Shown here in pieces: positions 62,234 to 64,000 of a stretch of DNA of 64,000 bases (positions within the stretch are counted from its first letter, which is position 1; every line of letters begins with the position of its first letter). Origin of the DNA: JAJPKK01 sp963702755 (GTDB lineage: Bacteria > Pseudomonadota > Alphaproteobacteria > Rhizobiales > Xanthobacteraceae); contig CAVPDZ010000010.1 of the NCBI GenBank assembly GCA_963702755.1, positions 186,001-250,000 on the forward strand. Reading direction: 5' to 3'. Both the position numbers and the translations under genes were made by a program. The notes under the pieces were generated by a model, which was given only the letters and a program-made list of their open reading frames with translations, was not told the DNA's origin and searched no databases.

Positions 62234-63007
62234 TCAGTTTGCGGCGGCGATCGCCGCGCGGGAACGTTTGCCGCGGAAATAGGCCTTAACCCATGGATGG
62301 TCGCAGGCGAGCATGTCCGGCATGCGGCCTTCGACAATGACCTTGCCGTCGGCAAGGACCGCGATCCTGTCGCAGACCTCGTTGAGGCTGTCGAGATCGT
62401 GAGTGACCATGAAGACCGTGAGGCCGAGGGTCTGCTGCAACGTGCGAATGAGGGTGTCGAAACCCTCGGCCGCGATCGGGTCGAGGCCCGAGGTTGGCTC
62501 ATCGAGGAATACGATCTGGGGATCGAGGGCCAAAGCCCGCGCCAGCGCCGCCCGCTTCGTCATGCCGCCGGAAATTTCGGCGGGAAATTTGTCGCCGTCG
62601 CGGGCCTGCAGCCCCACCATCTCAAGCTTGGCGTTGGCGAGTTCCTCGAGCAGGTCGGCGGAGAGCGTCAGATTCTCCCGCATCGGAAACTCGACGTTCT
62701 GCCGCACCGTCAACGACGAGAACAGCGCGCCTTGCTGGAACAGTACGCCCCAGCGCCGCGCCAGGGCGCCAGTGTCGCGCTCGTGAGCCTGCTCAACGCT
62801 GTCGAAAGTGATGGTGCCGTCGCGCTTCGGCACGAGCCCGATCACCGTGCGCAACAGCACCGATTTGCCGCTGCCCGAAGCGCCGACCACGCCCAGGATT
62901 TCGCCGCGATGGACATCAAGCGAAAGATGATCGAGCACGACCTGATCGCCGAATCCGACGACGAGGTCCTTGACCCTGATCACGGCGTCGTCCGCGGCGT
63001 CGGCCAT
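62234..63007 (-). CDS. MlaF-type ABC transporter ATPase
   Basis: 257 residues, intact. GVVGASGSGKSVLLRTVIGL (Walker A, about 38-57), ISGGMTKRAALARALALDP (signature) and IVFLDEPTSGLDPIAAEGFD (Walker B). The long QxxTGA-like loop and SGGMTKRA wording are specific to Mla/MCE ATPases. Powers phospholipid movement with the permease encoded 3 bases upstream and the MCE protein downstream. Confidence 0.92.
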   Translation of the reverse strand: MADAADDAVIRVKDLVVGFGDQVVLDHLSLDVHRGEILGVVGASGSGKSVLLRTVIGLVPKRDGTITFDSVEQAHERDTGALARRWGVLFQQGALFSSLTVRQNVEFPMRENLTLSADLLEELANAKLEMVGLQARDGDKFPAEISGGMTKRAALARALALDPQIVFLDEPTSGLDPIAAEGFDTLIRTLQQTLGLTVFMVTHDLDSLNEVCDRIAVLADGKVIVEGRMPDMLACDHPWVKAYFRGKRSRAAIAAAN

Positions 63008-63010
63008 CGG

Positions 63011-64000
63011 TCACATTCCAATCGAAGCAAAGAAGATCGCGAACAAGCCGTCGAGCACGATCACGAGAAAGATCGATTTCACCACCGACGTGGTGGTCTG
63101 GATGCCGAGCAATTCTGCGCTGCCCTTGACCTTGAGCCCCTCGCTGCAGGCCACGATCCCGATCGCGAGCGCCATGAACGGCGCCTTGATCATTCCCACT
63201 TCGAAGTGCGTCACTGAAATCGCTTCCTTCAAACGGGCGATGAAGGCGGCGGGGCTCATCCCGCCATAAAGCCAGGCCACCAGGCCGCCGCCATAAAGCG
63301 CGGCCATGGCGCCGATGAACGCAAGGATCGGCAACGCGCAGACCAAGGCGATGATTCGCGGCAGAATCAGCACCTCGATCGGATCGAAGCCCATGGTGCG
63401 CAGCGCATCGATCTCCTCGCGCATCTTCATCGAGCCGAGTTCTGCGGTGTAGGCGCTGCCCGAGCGGCCGGCCGACATGATGGCGACGATGAGCACGCCA
63501 AGCTCGCGCAGCACAAGGATGCCGACCATGTCGACCACATAGGCATCGGCGCCGAATTTCCGGAAATGGAAAATGCCCTGCTGGGCGATGATGCCGCCGA
63601 TCAGAAACGTGATCAGCGTCATGATCGGCACGGCGAGCCAGCCGACCCGGTAGAGATGATAGATCGTCGAGGTGAGGCGCAGCCGTCGCGGCTGCACGAG
63701 CACGCGGCCCAAGGCAGCGGCGACCGCGCCGAGCATGTCGACGAACTCGATGAAATCGCCGCCGAACCGTGTCGCCGCGCGTCCAATTCGGTCGAGCGCC
63801 ATCAATACGGGGTTCGCAGATGGAGGCGTCGTCGGCGCCTGCCGATTGACCTGATGCATCTCATCGATGAGGCCGCGATAGCGCGGCGCGAGGCCGACGA
63901 TCTGCGCCGGCTTGCCATCACCGCCGGCGTGCCGGATCAGGCGCTCCAGGAGCCATGCGCCCAGGGTATCGAGTTCGCCGATCCCCGCCATGTCGATCGA
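63011..64000 (-). CDS. MlaE-type permease with N-terminal STAS domain, truncated by window edge
   Basis: The frame is open to the edge, so the N-terminus is missing (at least 329 residues present). ELDTLGAWLLERLIR is the end of a STAS domain. The permease core has GGIIAQQGIFHFRKFGADAY, GRSGSAYTAELGSMKMREEI and LRTMGFDPIEVLILPRIIAL, with about five helices, typical of MlaE. First gene of the Mla operon, exporting or importing phospholipids between membranes; the ATPase gene follows with a 3-base gap. Confidence 0.92.
   Translation of the reverse strand, partial: SIDMAGIGELDTLGAWLLERLIRHAGGDGKPAQIVGLAPRYRGLIDEMHQVNRQAPTTPPSANPVLMALDRIGRAATRFGGDFIEFVDMLGAVAAALGRVLVQPRRLRLTSTIYHLYRVGWLAVPIMTLITFLIGGIIAQQGIFHFRKFGADAYVVDMVGILVLRELGVLIVAIMSAGRSGSAYTAELGSMKMREEIDALRTMGFDPIEVLILPRIIALVCALPILAFIGAMAALYGGGLVAWLYGGMSPAAFIARLKEAISVTHFEVGMIKAPFMALAIGIVACSEGLKVKGSAELLGIQTTTSVVKSIFLVIVLDGLFAIFFASIGM

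Overview
The window looks like a GC-rich alphaproteobacterial chromosome of the Bradyrhizobium/Rhodopseudomonas/Xanthobacteraceae kind. The clues are the flagellar order fliO-fliP / flgB-flgC-fliE-fliQ-fliR-flhB, a CckA hybrid kinase next to it, a CtrA-type box upstream of flgB, a MlaE-MlaF-MlaD operon of rhizobial type, Bug/TctC receptors, and GC-rich palindromic intergenic repeats typical of these genomes. No rRNA, tRNA, CRISPR array or intact IS element was seen.

Layout. 0-10 kb is a periplasmic oxidation region: a partial membrane protein, a bicupin divergent from a Tat-exported amidohydrolase, a minus-strand run (secreted protein, 2Fe-2S subunit, diheme cytochrome c, SoxC, SoxD), then a secreted pentapeptide-repeat protein and a PQQ dehydrogenase. 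10-15 kb is accessory DNA: repeats, a disrupted AlbA_2 protein, a HigBA module split by a repeat, and a ParA ATPase. 15-25 kb holds an acyl-CoA dehydrogenase, YihY protein, M15 peptidase, disrupted ABC exporter, SemiSWEET, Bug receptor, alpha/beta hydrolase and metallo-hydrolase. 25-31 kb has a molybdopterin dehydrogenase large subunit, remains of an ABC substrate-binding gene and an MFS transporter. 31-36.4 kb pairs DUF1501/DUF1800 with a second PQQ dehydrogenase and its cytochrome c. 36.7-44 kb has polA, a Sel1-repeat lipoprotein-like protein, a SleB hydrolase, a small phosphatase and an HD hydrolase. 44-52.5 kb is flagellar export plus cckA. 52.7-64 kb has a UbiD decarboxylase, Bug receptor, amidase, triple-PAS chemoreceptor, small secreted proteins, a cytochrome c and a Mla operon cut by the window edge.

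The two PQQ dehydrogenases both carry the extra Asp two residues after the catalytic Asp that marks lanthanide enzymes, and with the cytochromes c and the Sox proteins they suggest a methylotrophic or lithoheterotrophic periplasmic electron economy (inference). CckA, the CtrA box and the flagellar genes form a coherent cell-cycle/motility block.

A striking feature is the number of broken reading frames (about 15 genes, including flgC, fliQ and the normally essential cckA). Where the break could be resolved it is nearly always one surplus base, and coding potential is intact on both sides. This points to assembly or basecalling insertions rather than wholesale decay. These genes are typed pseudogene because their frame is broken as given; the evidence text says what the repaired product would be.
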